Shown here piece by piece: positions 1 to 12,600 of a stretch of 64,000 nt of DNA; the stretch's first letter is position 1; the number at the start of each line of letters is the position of its first letter. Below the pieces are notes generated by a model. That model was not told the origin of the DNA, made no database searches, and saw only the letters and a list, made by a program, of their open reading frames with translations. The stretch comes from Microglena sp. YARC (lineage: Eukaryota > Chlorophyta > Chlorophyceae > Chlamydomonadales > Chlamydomonadaceae): positions 54,543,774-54,607,773 of the forward strand of contig CM039463.1 in the NCBI GenBank assembly GCA_022414725.1. Reading direction: 5' to 3'. The position numbers were made by a program, and so were the translations under genes.

Positions 1-126
1 AATGAAAATTTACAGGGCGGGACAACAGTTGGGAGAATCAGCACGCACAAAACTGAAACCCCAACCAAAACCATGAGCGGAAAGGGCGTCTGGGCGGGAA
101 AAAAAAGTAGGCGCCTCCTATTCTAT

Positions 127-273
127 AACCCTAAGTGCGCCTACTTTGCATATTGTAGGAGTGGCACCACCATTCAAACTGAATCCTCCGTGTCGCTGGT
201 TTGTGTCGGGAGACCCACCTCCTGGGGTGAAAGTCCTTTCACAACTAAAAAAAAAAAAAAAAAAAAAAAAAAA
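127..273 (+). repeat. SINE-like repeat with poly-A tail, copy 1
   Basis: About 120 bp of body followed by a run of roughly 27 A. The same body occurs reversed at 49534-49676, with a poly-T head, and tailless at 29963-30070, which defines its ends. It contains a perfect hairpin, GTGAAAGTCCTTTCAC, just before the tail. A poly-A tail with scattered copies and no coding frame is SINE behaviour, but I could not assign a tRNA, 5S or 7SL head with confidence. Confidence 0.6.
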
Positions 274-282
274 CTGCTGGCT

Positions 283-458
283 AGCTACTGGATCAGGAGA
301 TTAGGTGTCATCGACTGGGTATGGGATCTGGTAGAACCCATCTCTCTTAAGCCTAGTTGCGATGGCCTGGTGCAGGTCATCCCACAGGTCAGCTGTAGGG
401 TCAGAGTGTAAGGCAGGAGGGCAGAAGTTGAGTATGAAACAGTCTTGCTGATTCCAGG
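283..458 (-). pseudogene. Far part of a retroelement-like gene split by CACTA copy A
   Basis: Reading the minus strand from 458 down, one frame is open for about 50 residues and looks protein-like (for example DLWDDLHQAIATRLKRDG). Its other side is the minus-strand frame to the right of the CACTA element, at 7595-8650 and, in cleaner form, at 25321-26480. The 3-bp target duplication AGG/CCT lies at the break. Which frame is continuous across the insertion cannot be settled because this part of the sequence carries indel noise. The product is not recognised. Confidence 0.35.
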
Positions 459-489
459 CACTATGAATTAAACTCGATTCTACTAGCTA

Positions 490-835
490 GTACTTTTGTT
501 GCACCCATCGTATATTGAAAAAATACTACCCCCCTCGTACTTTTTTAGGAATGTCGATCCAGACGTTTTGTGATCGATTTACTATACCCCAGGACCAAAG
601 TACGATACCCTTCATTTGGAATTCGCCCGTACACCATTATACTACCCCCTTTATCCCATTGTACGATACCTACCCCAGAAATATACCTGGATTGTAGTAG
701 AATTTTTACCTCTGAATCATACCCGGATTCTAGGAGAAATTGTTATTCCCCCCGAACTGGACTTCTATCTATGTTACTGATCCGAGTACATTCATACCTC
801 TCCTTTTATTTGAACTGATACGTATCCGGGTGAAA
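490..835. repeat. Left subterminal repeats of CACTA copy A
   Basis: Short degenerate motifs are repeated in both orientations (CTACCCC, TAGTAGAATT, ACCCGGATT). The same motifs recur inside the right end (7020-7400 in A, 24720-25110 in C). Subterminal repeats of this kind are the transposase-binding regions in known CACTA elements, so a binding role here is inference from the family. Confidence 0.6.
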
Positions 836-837
836 CA

Positions 838-3530
838 CTAGTAATCCGTTGACCGAAGCAGTCGTAACCTTTCTCCAAACTTGTTAAATACTCTTTGACT
901 CTTGGCTGTGGCTCAGATTAAATAATACCTAACAATTTACCAAGTATTGAGCCCAACCATGGAGGCAGGGTTAAGTAATAAGCCAAGAACATGCCTTGTT
1001 ACTTGCTATGGGTGGAACACAGGATAATCCCGTTGACCATCGCAGTCGTAACCTTTATCCAAACTTGTTCTCCACTCTTTTCCTGTTTGATGTAAGTCAG
1101 ATTAAATAGTAACAAACGACTTCCAAAGTCTTGGGACGAACAATGGAGGCAGGGTGGAGTTATAAACCAAGAACATGCCTTGTTACTTGCTCTGGGTGTA
1201 ACAACGGGTAATCCCGTAGACCAACGCAGTCGTAACCTTCCACCAGACTTTATCTCTACTCTTTCCCTCTTGCCTGTAGCTCGTATTAAATAAAACCCAA
1301 CGACTTACCAAGCCTTGGGACGAACCACGGAGGCAGGGTAAGTTAAGTTATAAGTCAAGATCGTGCCTTGTTACTTGCTCTGGGTGTAACATAGGGTAAT
1401 CTTGTCGACCGACGCAGCCGTAACCTTTCTCCAAACTTTATCTCTACTCTTTTACTCTTGGATATAGCTGATATTAAATAAAACCTAACGAATTACCAAG
1501 TCTTGGGTCGAACCATGAAGTCAGGGTGGAGTTATAAGTCAAGATCGTGCCTTGTTACTTGCTCTGGTGTAACACAGGGTAATCTTGTCGACAGACGCAG
1601 TGGTAACCTTTCTCCAAACTTGTTCTATACTCGTTTCTTGTTGGATGTAAATCATATTAGATTATATAAAACGACTTCCAATGTCTTGGTACGAACCATG
1701 GAGGCAGGGTTAAGTAATAAACCAAGAACATGCCTTGTTACTTGCTCTGGGTGTAACAACGGGAAAATCCCGTCGACCATCGCAGTCGTAACCTTTCTCC
1801 GAACTTGTTCTCCACTATTATCCTGTTTGCTGTAAGTCAGATTAAATAATAACAAACGTCTTCCAAAGTCTTGGGACGAACCATGGAGGCGGGGTGGAAT
1901 TATAAGCCAAGAACATGCCTTGTTACTTGCTCTGGGTGTAACAACGGGTAATCCCGTAGACCAACGCAGTCGTAACCTTCCACCAGACTGTATCTCTACT
2001 CTTTTCCTCTTGGCTGTAGCTCAGATTAAATAAAACCCAACGACTTACCAAGTCTTGGGACGAACCACGGAGGCAGGTTTAGTTAAGTTATAAGTCAAGA
2101 TCGTGCCTTGTTACTTGCTCTGGGTGTAACACAGGGTAATCTTGTCGACCGATGACGCAGTGGTAACCTTCTCCAAACTTGTTCTATACTCTTTTCTTGT
2201 TGGATATAAAGTCATATTAAATTTATATAAAACGACTTCCAAAGTCTTTGGTACGAACCATGGAGCAGGGTTAAGTAAAAACAAGAACATGCCTTTTACT
2301 TGCTCTGGGTGGAACACAGGAAAATCCCGTTGGCCATCGCAGTCGTTACCTTTCTCCGAACTTGTTCTCCACTATTATCCTGTTTGCTGTAAGTCAGATT
2401 AATAATAATAAACTTCTTCCAAAGTCTTGAGACGAACCATGGAGGCGGGGTGGAGTTATAAGCAAAGAACATGCTTGTTACTTGCTCTGGGGTGTAACAA
2501 CGGGTAATCCCGTAGACCAACGCAGTCGTAACCTTCCACCAGACTGTATCTCTACTCTTCCCTCTTGGCTGTAGCTCAGATTAAAATAAAACCCAACGAC
2601 TTACCAAGTCTTGGACGAACCACGGAGGCAGGTTTAGTTAAGTTTATAAGTCAAGATCGTGCCTTGTTTACTTGCTCTGGGTGTAACACAGAAGGTAATC
2701 TTGTCGACCGAACGCAAGTGGTAACCTTTCTCCAAACTTGTTCTATACTCTTTTCTTGTGGATATAAGTCATATTAAATTATATAAAACGACTTCCAAAG
2801 TCTTGGTACGAACCATGGAGCGGCAGGGTTAAGTAATAAACCAAGAACATGCCTTGTTACTTGCTCTGGGTGGAACACAGGAAAATCCCGTTGGCCATCG
2901 CAGTCGTTACCTTTCTCCGAACTTGTTCTCCACTATTATCCTGTTTGCTGTAAGTCAGATTAAATAATAATAAACGACTTCCAAAGTCTTGGGACGAACC
3001 ATGGAGGCGGGGTGGAGTTATAAGCCAAGAACATGCCTTGTTACTTGCTCTGGGTGTAACAACGGGTTAATCCCGTAGACCAACGCAGTCGTAACCTTCC
3101 ACCAGACTTTATCTCTAATCTTTCCCTCTTGGCTGTAGCTCAGATTACATAAAAAACTAACGATATTTGTGTTTTTAGGTGCTTACCAAGTCTTGGGACG
3201 AACCACGGAGGCAGGGTAAGTTAAGTTATAAGTCAAGATCGTGCCTTGTTACTTGCTCTGGGTGTAACACAGGGTAATCTTGTCGAGACCGACGCAGTGG
3301 TAACCTTTTCTCCAAACTTGTTTCTATTACTCTTTTCTTGTTGGATAAAAGTCATATTAAATTATATAAAACGACTTCAAAGTTCTTGGTACGAACCATG
3401 AGGCAGGGTTAGTTGAGTTATAAGTCAAGGCATGCCTTGTTACTTGCTCTGGTTCTGTAATCACAGGGTAATCCCTGCGACTGATGCAGTCGTAATCTTT
3501 CTCCAAAGTCTCCTAATACCTGTTCTACAC
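838..3530. repeat. 186-bp tandem array, 14 units, in CACTA copy A
   Basis: The phrase TTGTTACTTGCTCTGG, with minor variants, recurs about every 186 bp, 14 times between roughly 998 and 3438. Two or three unit variants alternate, so a higher-order period is likely. Copies B and C have 11 units. Short open frames across it are by-products of the repeat. Confidence 0.85.
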
Positions 3531-4450
3531 TCTAGTTCTCTTGGATTTAGCTCAGAATAAATAATATCAACGACACTACCAAAGAGAAGAGAAAATATTT
3601 TGGAAATATTGACACTGTCATTTTTGGATGACAGGATTACTGTGGCAGGTCTAGGACACAATCTTGGGTTTATAAACTTCCCTATGCCTCAATGATTTGA
3701 GCCAAGACTGTGCATGTTGTTAGATAATAATTATTCTGAGCATTGGCCGTCCCAAGAGGAACAGCAAGCAAACCGACACGAAAAAGAACGCTTTATCAGT
3801 CACCGGAAGGGGGGTTCAAAAGTTAAGAAAGAGCTACTAGTAGCCAAATAAAAGCTTACAAAACATTGAACAACTTTTGCGAATGACATTGACTGTTGCG
3901 ATGCTGATAACTCTTGTCATGCGCACTCAACTATGACCCAAATGTTTTGGAGTGGAGGTGCCCGGTATTATTCAGACGCCTCGACGGAGGCACGGAGAGA
4001 CAGACAGAGACGGAGAGACGGAGGAGAGAGACACGGGAGGAACTTAGGCTTCATCGGATGATAGGATTACCGGGCCCCCCCCCCAACCCTCCTGCGTCCT
4101 AGCTGTCAACTGAGATTTTCGAAAGGTGCGCTCGCGTACTGCCGTACTGCCTAGCTTGGTCGAACCAACCGCGCTCCTCTCTTTCTTTGTTTTCTAGCGT
4201 TCTCTTTCTCTATTGCCACTACTGCTCTGCTCCCGCACAAAGTCGCTGTCTTTCAACCATATAACTTAGTTTTGGCCGTTTGCTTCCGCAGCCACTGCAG
4301 TTTCACTCTAGTATGGTCGAACCTACACGCGCACCTCCCTTCCTTCTTCATAGCTTTCGCTTCTTCTCAATTGCCACTACTTTTTTCCTCCCACACAAAG
4401 CGCTGTCTTTAAACCATACTACCGCTTGACCATATTCAATGCGTCGATCA
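3531..4450. other. Unique interior of CACTA copy A
   Basis: Noisy equivalent of 21290-22190 in copy C. The 196-residue frame seen in C is broken here. 4160-4440 contains a twofold duplication of about 150 bp. Confidence 0.5.
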
Positions 4451-5169
4451 GTTCACAGCTTTACTTGGGCGAATGCCATGCTTCCAGCCGAGGCATGAGT
4501 TTGCGATTGAGGGTTGCTTGATGGAAAGGAGGGTTGAATGTCGCAGGTAGCTAGTGCGCATATTTTTGCAAATGTCGAGTTTGAACGTCGCAGGGGCTGA
4601 ATCTCGCTGGTGATCTTTTTCTTGCCTGATTTCCTTGGCGATCGTTTTCTGATGCGTAAACAATCATGCAAACGACACCGATCAAATGCTTCATGATGTC
4701 CATTACACGGTGCCTCCCTGCCTCCCTGTTTGACAAATGCTAGCCTGCCTGCATGCTTGCCCGCTTACTGTACCTGCCTGCCAGCTTGAAACCTCACTGC
4801 TTGCCTGCTGCGTACACCTGCCTGCCTCGCCGCTTCAGGGTGAGAGGCTTGCTTTCTGCTGAGAAGACTGCCTTAATACTGATGCTAATTCATGATAATT
4901 GCTTGCATGTGAAGGACATGAGTGCACTTCACTTGTCATCAACACCTAATTGACCGTGTTCCTTTTTTTGTGGCTGCTGCAGATGGAGCGTCTTGTTAAT
5001 GCCACCTAGCTCTGGAGAAGGAGCTACTGCTTTCATGGGGCTCAGCTGATGGCCAGGATCAATACATGTTCCTTGATTTCTGGATGCACAATGGAACACG
5101 ATATCAGTGCTGAAACTGTCTAAGTACTCATGCTATTTCATGATAATTACTTGCAAGTGATACGACGCT

Positions 5170-6200
5170 GTCACTACCCTTGCGCTTGTTTCTTTCTAAT
5201 TCCTTGCCTATGTCTTTGCCTTTGTCTCTTCCTCTGTCACTTGCTCTGGTATCTTCGTTACTGCCTTTGTCTACATCACAGGTCACTGCAGCTGTCTATT
5301 TCTCTACCACTATCTCTGCTTCTGTCTCTGTCTGCCATGTCAGTGCCCCTCCCTCTGTCTATGTCTCGGCTACTATTAACGCCTATGTCTCTGTCTGCCA
5401 CTTCCCTTGTCTCTGTCATGCCCTTGCCTTTGTCTATTTTTCTGTATATGTTCACGTCTCCGTCTTTGACCCTGCATCTGATTCTGTCATTAACTCTGTC
5501 TATTCTTTTCCGTCGTCTCTGCCTTTGCCTCCTTTATTATTTATTTGTTCTATGCCTATCTGTCTATGTCAGCTTCTGTCAGTTGCTCTGTATCTGTGTT
5601 AATTCCTCTGCCTGTGTCATGTCACTGTCACTACGCTGTCTATTTCTGTACCTCTATCAGTGCTTCTGTCTCTGTCTGCCATGTCATAGCCCTAACCTCT
5701 GGTCTATGTCTCAGCCCTTTTTTTTACCGCCTCTGTCTCTGTTTGCCGCTTCCCTTGTCTCTGTCACTGCCCTTGCCTTTGTCTATTTTTCTGTATATGT
5801 TCACCGTCCGTCTTTGACCCTGCATCTGACTCTGTCAGTACCTTTGTCTATGTCTTTGCCTTTGTCTCTTAATATTTATATGTCTTTGCCTATCTGTCTA
5901 TTTCAGCCTCTGTCACTTGCTCTGTATCTGTGTTACTTCCTCTGCCCTGTGTCCATTGTCACTGTCACTACGCTGTCTATTTCTGTACCTCTATCATGTT
6001 CTGTCTCTGTCTGCCATGTCATTGCCCTAACCTTGTCTAGCTTCTGTCACTTGCTCTGTATCTGTGTTACTGCTCTGTCACTTGTCTATGTCACTGTCAC
6101 TACTGTTGCTGTCTATTTTCTACCCCTTTAGTCACTGTCTCTGTCTCTGTTCTGCCACTGTCGCTGCCCTTGCATTTGTCTATCAGCGACACTAATTTGT
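5170..6200. repeat. Pyrimidine-rich (CTGTCT-like) degenerate repeat in CACTA copy A
   Basis: About 1 kb of short degenerate repeats built on TGTCTCTGTC, TTTGTCTATG and CCTTTGTCTC on the plus strand. It yields long Leu/Ser/Cys-rich open frames because stop codons are depleted by composition. It matches 22905-23905 in C and the reverse of 9651-10480 in B. Confidence 0.8.
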
Positions 6201-6259
6201 GTTCCTTTTTGTGCTGCTGCAGATGGAGTGCTGGCAATGCTGCACATGGAGTGCCGCGG

Positions 6260-6845
6260 TGTCATCACTAGTTGTCATGGCGGTGATATTGGGGGTCTAT
6301 GTCATCACTAGTTGTCATGGGTGTTGGAGTTTTGTACATCACAAGTGACAATTGGGTGTTGGGGGTTATTGCATCACTAGTGTCATGGGGTGTTGGGCGG
6401 TTTATGTCCATCATAGTGTCATGGGGGTGGTTGAGGGGGTTTATTGTTCATCACTAGTGACATGGACTGCGTGGGTGTTGGGGGTCTACATCAATACGTC
6501 AGTATGGGGTGTTGGGGGTTTATGTCATCACTAGTGTATGGGTGCTTGGGGGTATATGTCATCACTAGTGTCATGGGGTGCTGGGGGTTTATGTCATCAC
6601 GTAGTTACTAATGGTATGGGGTGTTGGGGGTCTAATGTCATCACTAGTGACATGGGGTATCGTGGTTGAAGGTCTATGTCCATACTCTACTATGCAGTCA
6701 TGCGGGTGGTTGGGGGTTTATGTCAGCACTAGTGACGTGGGGTGTTGGTGGTCTATGTCCTTCACTAGTGACACGAATGGGGGTCAATTGGGGGTTCTAT
6801 GTCAGATACAAGTCATGGGGGTTTTGGGGGTCTATGTCATCAACT
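6260..6845. repeat. 35-bp G-rich minisatellite in CACTA copy A
   Basis: About 16 units of a 35-bp repeat with the core CACTAGTGTCATGGGGTGTT followed by GGGGG. It matches the cleaner array at 23980-24520. Each unit carries two G-runs, so adjacent units could form G-quadruplexes. Confidence 0.8.
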
Positions 6846-6944
6846 AGTTTATATGGATTTATTCAATCCTCTTTTCAAATTAGGTTCATACATGGCATCC
6901 TAATTCTGTAACATAGATGTTTCATGCCAGATGTTGCCCAGAGC

Positions 6945-7420
6945 CTACTATTATTATATATATATATATATTCTCTTATTTATGTATTTATTATTTTATC
7001 TATTTATATATCTACAGTGCAGCATGTCCTACCGACCCATGAATTGTACGCGGATACTATGTAAGATTCCTGCCCCGAATTTATATGAATCGAGAATTCC
7101 CAAATTTCCCTAAAATTCACCAGAATCCCCCAAATTGCCCAATTTATTCCTGAATTTTCCCCAAATTCACGGAATCCCCCCAATTTGCCCGATATTCCCG
7201 GAATCCCCTGAATTTCCCCCCAATTCACAAATTCCCAATTTGCCCAATTATTCCCGGGAATTCATCCGATCTTACCAATTCTACCGATTTGTATAATTCT
7301 TACACCCATAATTTACGGATCTAGTAGAATTTTCCCCTAATTCTCACGATTTGTTGAATTCTTACACCGGAATCTACTAGAGTATTATACTACGGTAGGT
7401 ATATTGTTTAGTACAAATTT
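6945..7420. repeat. AT microsatellite and right subterminal repeats of CACTA copy A
   Basis: A TA-rich microsatellite at about 6950-7010 is followed by repeats of AATTCCCC/CAAATTTGCCC-like motifs and then by AGTAGAATT motifs approaching the right terminal repeat. Confidence 0.6.
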
Positions 7421-7594
7421 GACGGTTTAACGACACCATCTGTGCGTTTACCTGACCCCTCATCGTATTAAAATTTAACTACCCTACGTATAAAAAAAAT
7501 ACGACGTTTTGCAACACAAACACAACCATGGGTGTAATAAATAAATCACTTAGTCAAATGGGGATTAGTAGAATCGAGTTTAATTACATAGATG

Positions 7595-8650
7595 AGGCAT
7601 GATTGGCATCATCCAATGTAAATCAGCATAGGGCTGGGTACTCCATCTGTCGCTGATCTATGGATTGCAATGGAGAGGTCCTTGGCTGACCTGCTTGTGC
7701 TGACATTGCAGTAGGCACCTGGCCATGGCTGCCTGGCAGGCAGAATGCGTCCACTTCAATCATATCCTTCATGCTGGCACTGAAAGCCAGGACCGGTATT
7801 ATATATGAGGAAGTGGGCTAGCAGACTTGCGAGTGCAAGTGATAGGAGTACAACCTGAGATGCAGCATTGAGTGGGGCACTATCCTGTTCTCTCCAGATT
7901 TTGGTGTGGAAGGAGACTCAGGACTTGTACCTTGCAAGAAGTCGTGGCAATCAAGGTGTATTAAGGGATTGAGCATGCTTGACTATGCAGGATGGATGGG
8001 CAAGGCAGCATCATGTCTACGTGATCTAATTTTCATTCAGTTCCCCAGGGCGATAGTATCCCTCCTCGTGGTTCTCAAGCGTGTAACCTGATAAGCAACA
8101 TGTGGGCATTGTTCTTGTATGTCGCTTGGGAACTGGTTCTGAGGTGGATTGTGTGTACCTGGTGAGAAGTCTTGTGATGCCAGTGGGGAATGGTTTGGAG
8201 GAGTAGTCTCTTGGAACAGGTATAGGTGCCAGTGTTCAATGTGTAGGGTTTTCTGCAGGTTGCTATGCTGCTGGTTACTGGCGGGTTCTATGGTTGGTCA
8301 ATCTGCTGGCTGTTTGGTGGCTCGTACTGGTTAGTTTACTGGTGGACTCCTGGTGGTTCTAACTGGTGGCTTACTGGTGGCTTTTACTGGTGGCTTGACT
8401 GGTCTGGCTTCTACTGGGGTTCTATGGATGGCTCAAATGCTGGCATGTACTAGTGGCTGGATGTCTGCTGGCTGGCTACAGATGGATAATTCTTTCTTAT
8501 CAGTCTCCAGCATTGATGCTTTAATGTGGCCAGCTGTTGGGCACATCTATGCATATCATCTGGCTACATAGGGCACTATCTGGCTCAGGATTCTAATATC
8601 TTGTTCTCTGTGACAGTGCTGACCAGTACGAAGTCTGATCTCTCTTTTTT
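7595..8650 (-). pseudogene. Noisy second copy of the retroelement-like gene to the right of CACTA
   Basis: This segment is the indel-rich equivalent of 25318-26345, including the TCTACTGGTGGC-like 12-bp repeats at about 8270-8440. It runs into the N gap. All frames are broken. Because it shares the right flank of copy C, either the locus is duplicated or it has been assembled twice. Confidence 0.5.
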
Positions 8651-9650
8651 NNNNNNNNNNNNNNNNNNNNNNNNNNNNNNNNNNNNNNNNNNNNNNNNNN
8701 NNNNNNNNNNNNNNNNNNNNNNNNNNNNNNNNNNNNNNNNNNNNNNNNNNNNNNNNNNNNNNNNNNNNNNNNNNNNNNNNNNNNNNNNNNNNNNNNNNNN
8801 NNNNNNNNNNNNNNNNNNNNNNNNNNNNNNNNNNNNNNNNNNNNNNNNNNNNNNNNNNNNNNNNNNNNNNNNNNNNNNNNNNNNNNNNNNNNNNNNNNNN
8901 NNNNNNNNNNNNNNNNNNNNNNNNNNNNNNNNNNNNNNNNNNNNNNNNNNNNNNNNNNNNNNNNNNNNNNNNNNNNNNNNNNNNNNNNNNNNNNNNNNNN
9001 NNNNNNNNNNNNNNNNNNNNNNNNNNNNNNNNNNNNNNNNNNNNNNNNNNNNNNNNNNNNNNNNNNNNNNNNNNNNNNNNNNNNNNNNNNNNNNNNNNNN
9101 NNNNNNNNNNNNNNNNNNNNNNNNNNNNNNNNNNNNNNNNNNNNNNNNNNNNNNNNNNNNNNNNNNNNNNNNNNNNNNNNNNNNNNNNNNNNNNNNNNNN
9201 NNNNNNNNNNNNNNNNNNNNNNNNNNNNNNNNNNNNNNNNNNNNNNNNNNNNNNNNNNNNNNNNNNNNNNNNNNNNNNNNNNNNNNNNNNNNNNNNNNNN
9301 NNNNNNNNNNNNNNNNNNNNNNNNNNNNNNNNNNNNNNNNNNNNNNNNNNNNNNNNNNNNNNNNNNNNNNNNNNNNNNNNNNNNNNNNNNNNNNNNNNNN
9401 NNNNNNNNNNNNNNNNNNNNNNNNNNNNNNNNNNNNNNNNNNNNNNNNNNNNNNNNNNNNNNNNNNNNNNNNNNNNNNNNNNNNNNNNNNNNNNNNNNNN
9501 NNNNNNNNNNNNNNNNNNNNNNNNNNNNNNNNNNNNNNNNNNNNNNNNNNNNNNNNNNNNNNNNNNNNNNNNNNNNNNNNNNNNNNNNNNNNNNNNNNNN
9601 NNNNNNNNNNNNNNNNNNNNNNNNNNNNNNNNNNNNNNNNNNNNNNNNNN
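8651..9650. other. Assembly gap of exactly 1000 N
   Basis: A run of exactly 1000 N, typical of a scaffold gap of unknown size. Sequence on its two sides is in inverted orientation relative to copy C. Open frames crossing it are meaningless. Confidence 0.99.
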
Positions 9651-12600
9651 AAAGAGGTACAGAAATAGAACAGCGGTAGTGACAGTGACATGGAACAGGC
9701 AGAAGAAGTTAAACAGAATACCAGAGCAAGTGAAGAGGTGAATAGACATAGGCAAAGACATATAAATATTAAAGACAAAGCAAAAGAAATAGACAAAGGT
9801 ACTGACAGAGTCAGATGCGGGTCAAAAGACGGACGCGTAAACATATACAGAAAAAAGACAAAGGCAAGGGCAGTGGGCAGAGACAAAGGGAAGCGGCCAA
9901 ACAGAGACAGAGGCCGGTAACAAAGCTGAGACATAGAACAGAGGTTAGGGAGACATGGCAGACGAGACCAGAAAAGCCAGCTGATTAGAGGTAACAGAAA
10001 TAGCAGCGGAGTGACAGTGACATGACACAGGCAGGGAATTAACACAAGATACAGAGCAATCTGACAGAAGCTGACATAGACAGATAGGCATAGACAAAGA
10101 AATATAAAAGAGGCAAGGCAGAAACGAAGGAAAGATAGACCAGAGTTTAATGACAAAGAATAGACTGCAGGGTCAAAGAACGAGACGTGAAACTCATACA
10201 GAAAAATAGAGCAGCAAAGGCAGTGACAGAGACAAGGGAAGTGGCAGACAGAGACATAGGCCGGTAATTAGTTAAGCCGAAGACATAGACAGAATGGAGG
10301 CACTGACATGGCAGACAGCAAAGAAAGCAGAGATAGTGGGTAAGAGAAATAGACAGCTGCAGTGACGTGAATTGTAACAAGGCAGTAGCAGATACAGAGC
10401 AAAGTGACAGAGGAAGAGACAAAGGCAAAGACATAAGGAAGGAATTAAAAGAAACAAGGGCAAGGGAGTGACAGCGTCGTAATCACTTGCAAGTAATTAT
10501 TCATGTAAGCATGAGTACTTTACTTAGAAGTTTCAGCACTGATCGTGTTCCATGTGCACCAGATCAAAGGAACATGTATTGATCTGGCCATCAGCTGGCC
10601 GCTGAAAGCATTAGCTCCTTCACCAGAGCTAGGTGGCATTAACAAGACGCTCAGTCTGCAGCAGCACAAAAAGGAACAACGGTCAAGTTACGGTGTTGAT
10701 GAAAGTGAAGGCACTTTCATGTCCTTCACATGCAAGCAATAATCATGATTAGCATCAGTATTAAGGCAGTCTTCTCAGCAGAAAAGGCGAGGCCTCTCAC
10801 CCTGAATGCGGCGAGTGCAGGCAGGTGTCGCAGGCAAGCAGTGAGGTTTTCAAAGCTGGCAGGCAAGGTAAGTAAAACGGGCAAGCAATGCAGGCAGGCA
10901 TGCAGGCTAGCATTTGTCAAAACAGGGAGTCAGGGAGGCACCGTGTATGGACATCAAATGTAGCCATTTGGATCGTGCGTCGGTGTGCAAATGATCTGTT
11001 TACGCGCAATCAGCAAACGATCGCAAGGAAATCATGCCAAGAAAAGATCACCAGCGAGATCAGCCTCTGCGACGTTCAAACCTTCGACATTCAAATCTGC
11101 GCCACACTTAGCTACCTGCGCATTTCGAACCTCCTTTCCATGCAGCAACCCTCAATCGCAAAACCTCAATCGCCTCGGCTGGAAGCATGGCATTTCGCCC
11201 AAGTAAAGCTTTGAACTGATCGAGCATTAAATATGGTCAAGCGGTAGTATGGTTTAAAAAAGACAGCGGCTTTGGTGTGGGAGGAAAAAGTATGGCAATT
11301 GAGAAGCGAACGCTTATGAAGAAGGAAGGGAGGTCGCGCTGGTAGGTTCGACCATAACACTAGGAGTGAAATGCTTGTGGCTGCGGAAGCAACGGCCAAA
11401 CTAAGTTTATATGGTTGAAAGACAGCGACTTGTGCGGAGCAAGCAGTAGTGGCAATAGAGAAGAGAACGCTAGAAACAAAGGAAGAGGGGAGCGCGGTTT
11501 GGGTTCGACCAAGCTAGGCCAGTACGTGAGTACGCGAGCGCACATTCGAGAAAATCTCAGTTGACAGTAGGAGGGTTGGGGGGGGGGGAGCACGGTAAAT
11601 CCTATCATCCTGAGATGAAGACCTAAGTCCTCCGTGTCTCCTCTTCACTCCGTCCTCTTCCGTCTCTGTCTGTCTCTCGTGCCTCCGTCGAGGCGTCTGA
11701 ACAATACCAGGGCACTCACTCCAAAACATTTGGGTCATAGTTGGAGTGCGCATGACAGAGTTATCAGCATCCGCAAACAGTCAATTCCTTCGCAAAAAGT
11801 TGTTCATTGTTTTGTGGCTTTATTTGGCTACTAGTAGCCCTTCCTTAACTTTTGAACCCGCCCTGCCGGTGGACTGATAAAAGCGTTCTTCCGTGTAGCT
11901 TCTTGCTGTTTCCTCTTGGGAGGACGGCCAAATGCTCAGAAATAATTATTAATCTAACCACATGCACATCCTTGGCTCAAATCATTGGGCAATAGGGAAG
12001 TTAAGAACCAAGATTGTGTCCTAGAACCTGCCACAAGTAATCCTGGCATCCGACAATGTCAAAATATTTCCAAAATATTTCTCTTCTCTTGGGGTAGGTC
12101 GTTAGATATTAATTTTTCGAGGCTAAATCCAAGAGAACTAGAGTGTAGAAACAGGTTAGGACTTGGAGAAAGATTAGAGCTGGCATCAATCGCAGGGATT
12201 ACCTGTGTTACACCTAGAGCAAGTAACAAGGCATGCCTTGACTTATAACTACTAACCCTGCCTCCATGGTTCGTAACAAGAACTTTGGAAGTGTTTTATA
12301 CTAAATTTAATATAACTTACATCCACAAGAAAAAGAGTATAGAAACAAGTTTGGAGAAGGAATACGACTGCGTCGGTCGACAGATTACCGCTGTGTTACA
12401 CCCAGATAGAGCAAGTATCAAGGCAACGAATCTTGACTTTATAACTTTAACTAACCTGCTCCGTGGTTCGTCCAAGACTTGTAAGTCGTTTAAGGGTTTA
12501 TTTCCTGAGCTACAGGCCAAGAGGGAAAGATTTAGAGATAAAGTCTGGTGGAAGTTAACGAACTGCGTTGGTCTAAAGCGGGATTACCGTTGTTACACCC

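Larger units (their letters stand above)
459..7594. mobile_element. CACTA (En/Spm-type) DNA transposon, copy A, apparently non-autonomous
   Basis: The left end reads CACTATGAATTAAACTCGAT and the right end is its reverse complement apart from noise. The terminal inverted repeat is about 27 bp and starts with CACTA, the hallmark of this superfamily. The 3-bp direct repeat AGG flanks it at 456-458 and 7595-7597, the duplication size expected for CACTA elements. Degenerate subterminal repeats lie inside both ends. The interior is almost wholly tandem repeats: a 186-bp array, a pyrimidine-rich tract and a G-rich 35-bp minisatellite. No transposase (TnpA/TnpD-like) frame is visible, so it probably depends on a partner in trans. 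Indel noise against copy C breaks all frames. Confidence 0.8.

Noticed and set aside
5130..6131. 333-codon Leu/Ser/Cys-rich open frame (and relatives at 22861-23766 and, reversed, around the N gap)
   Set aside because: It lies wholly in the pyrimidine-rich degenerate repeat. Several frames are open at once and composition explains the lack of stops.
8526..10156. Three long frames spanning the gap (8526-9668, 8556-9761, 8585-10156)
   Set aside because: Most of each translation is 1000 N; no coding claim is possible.
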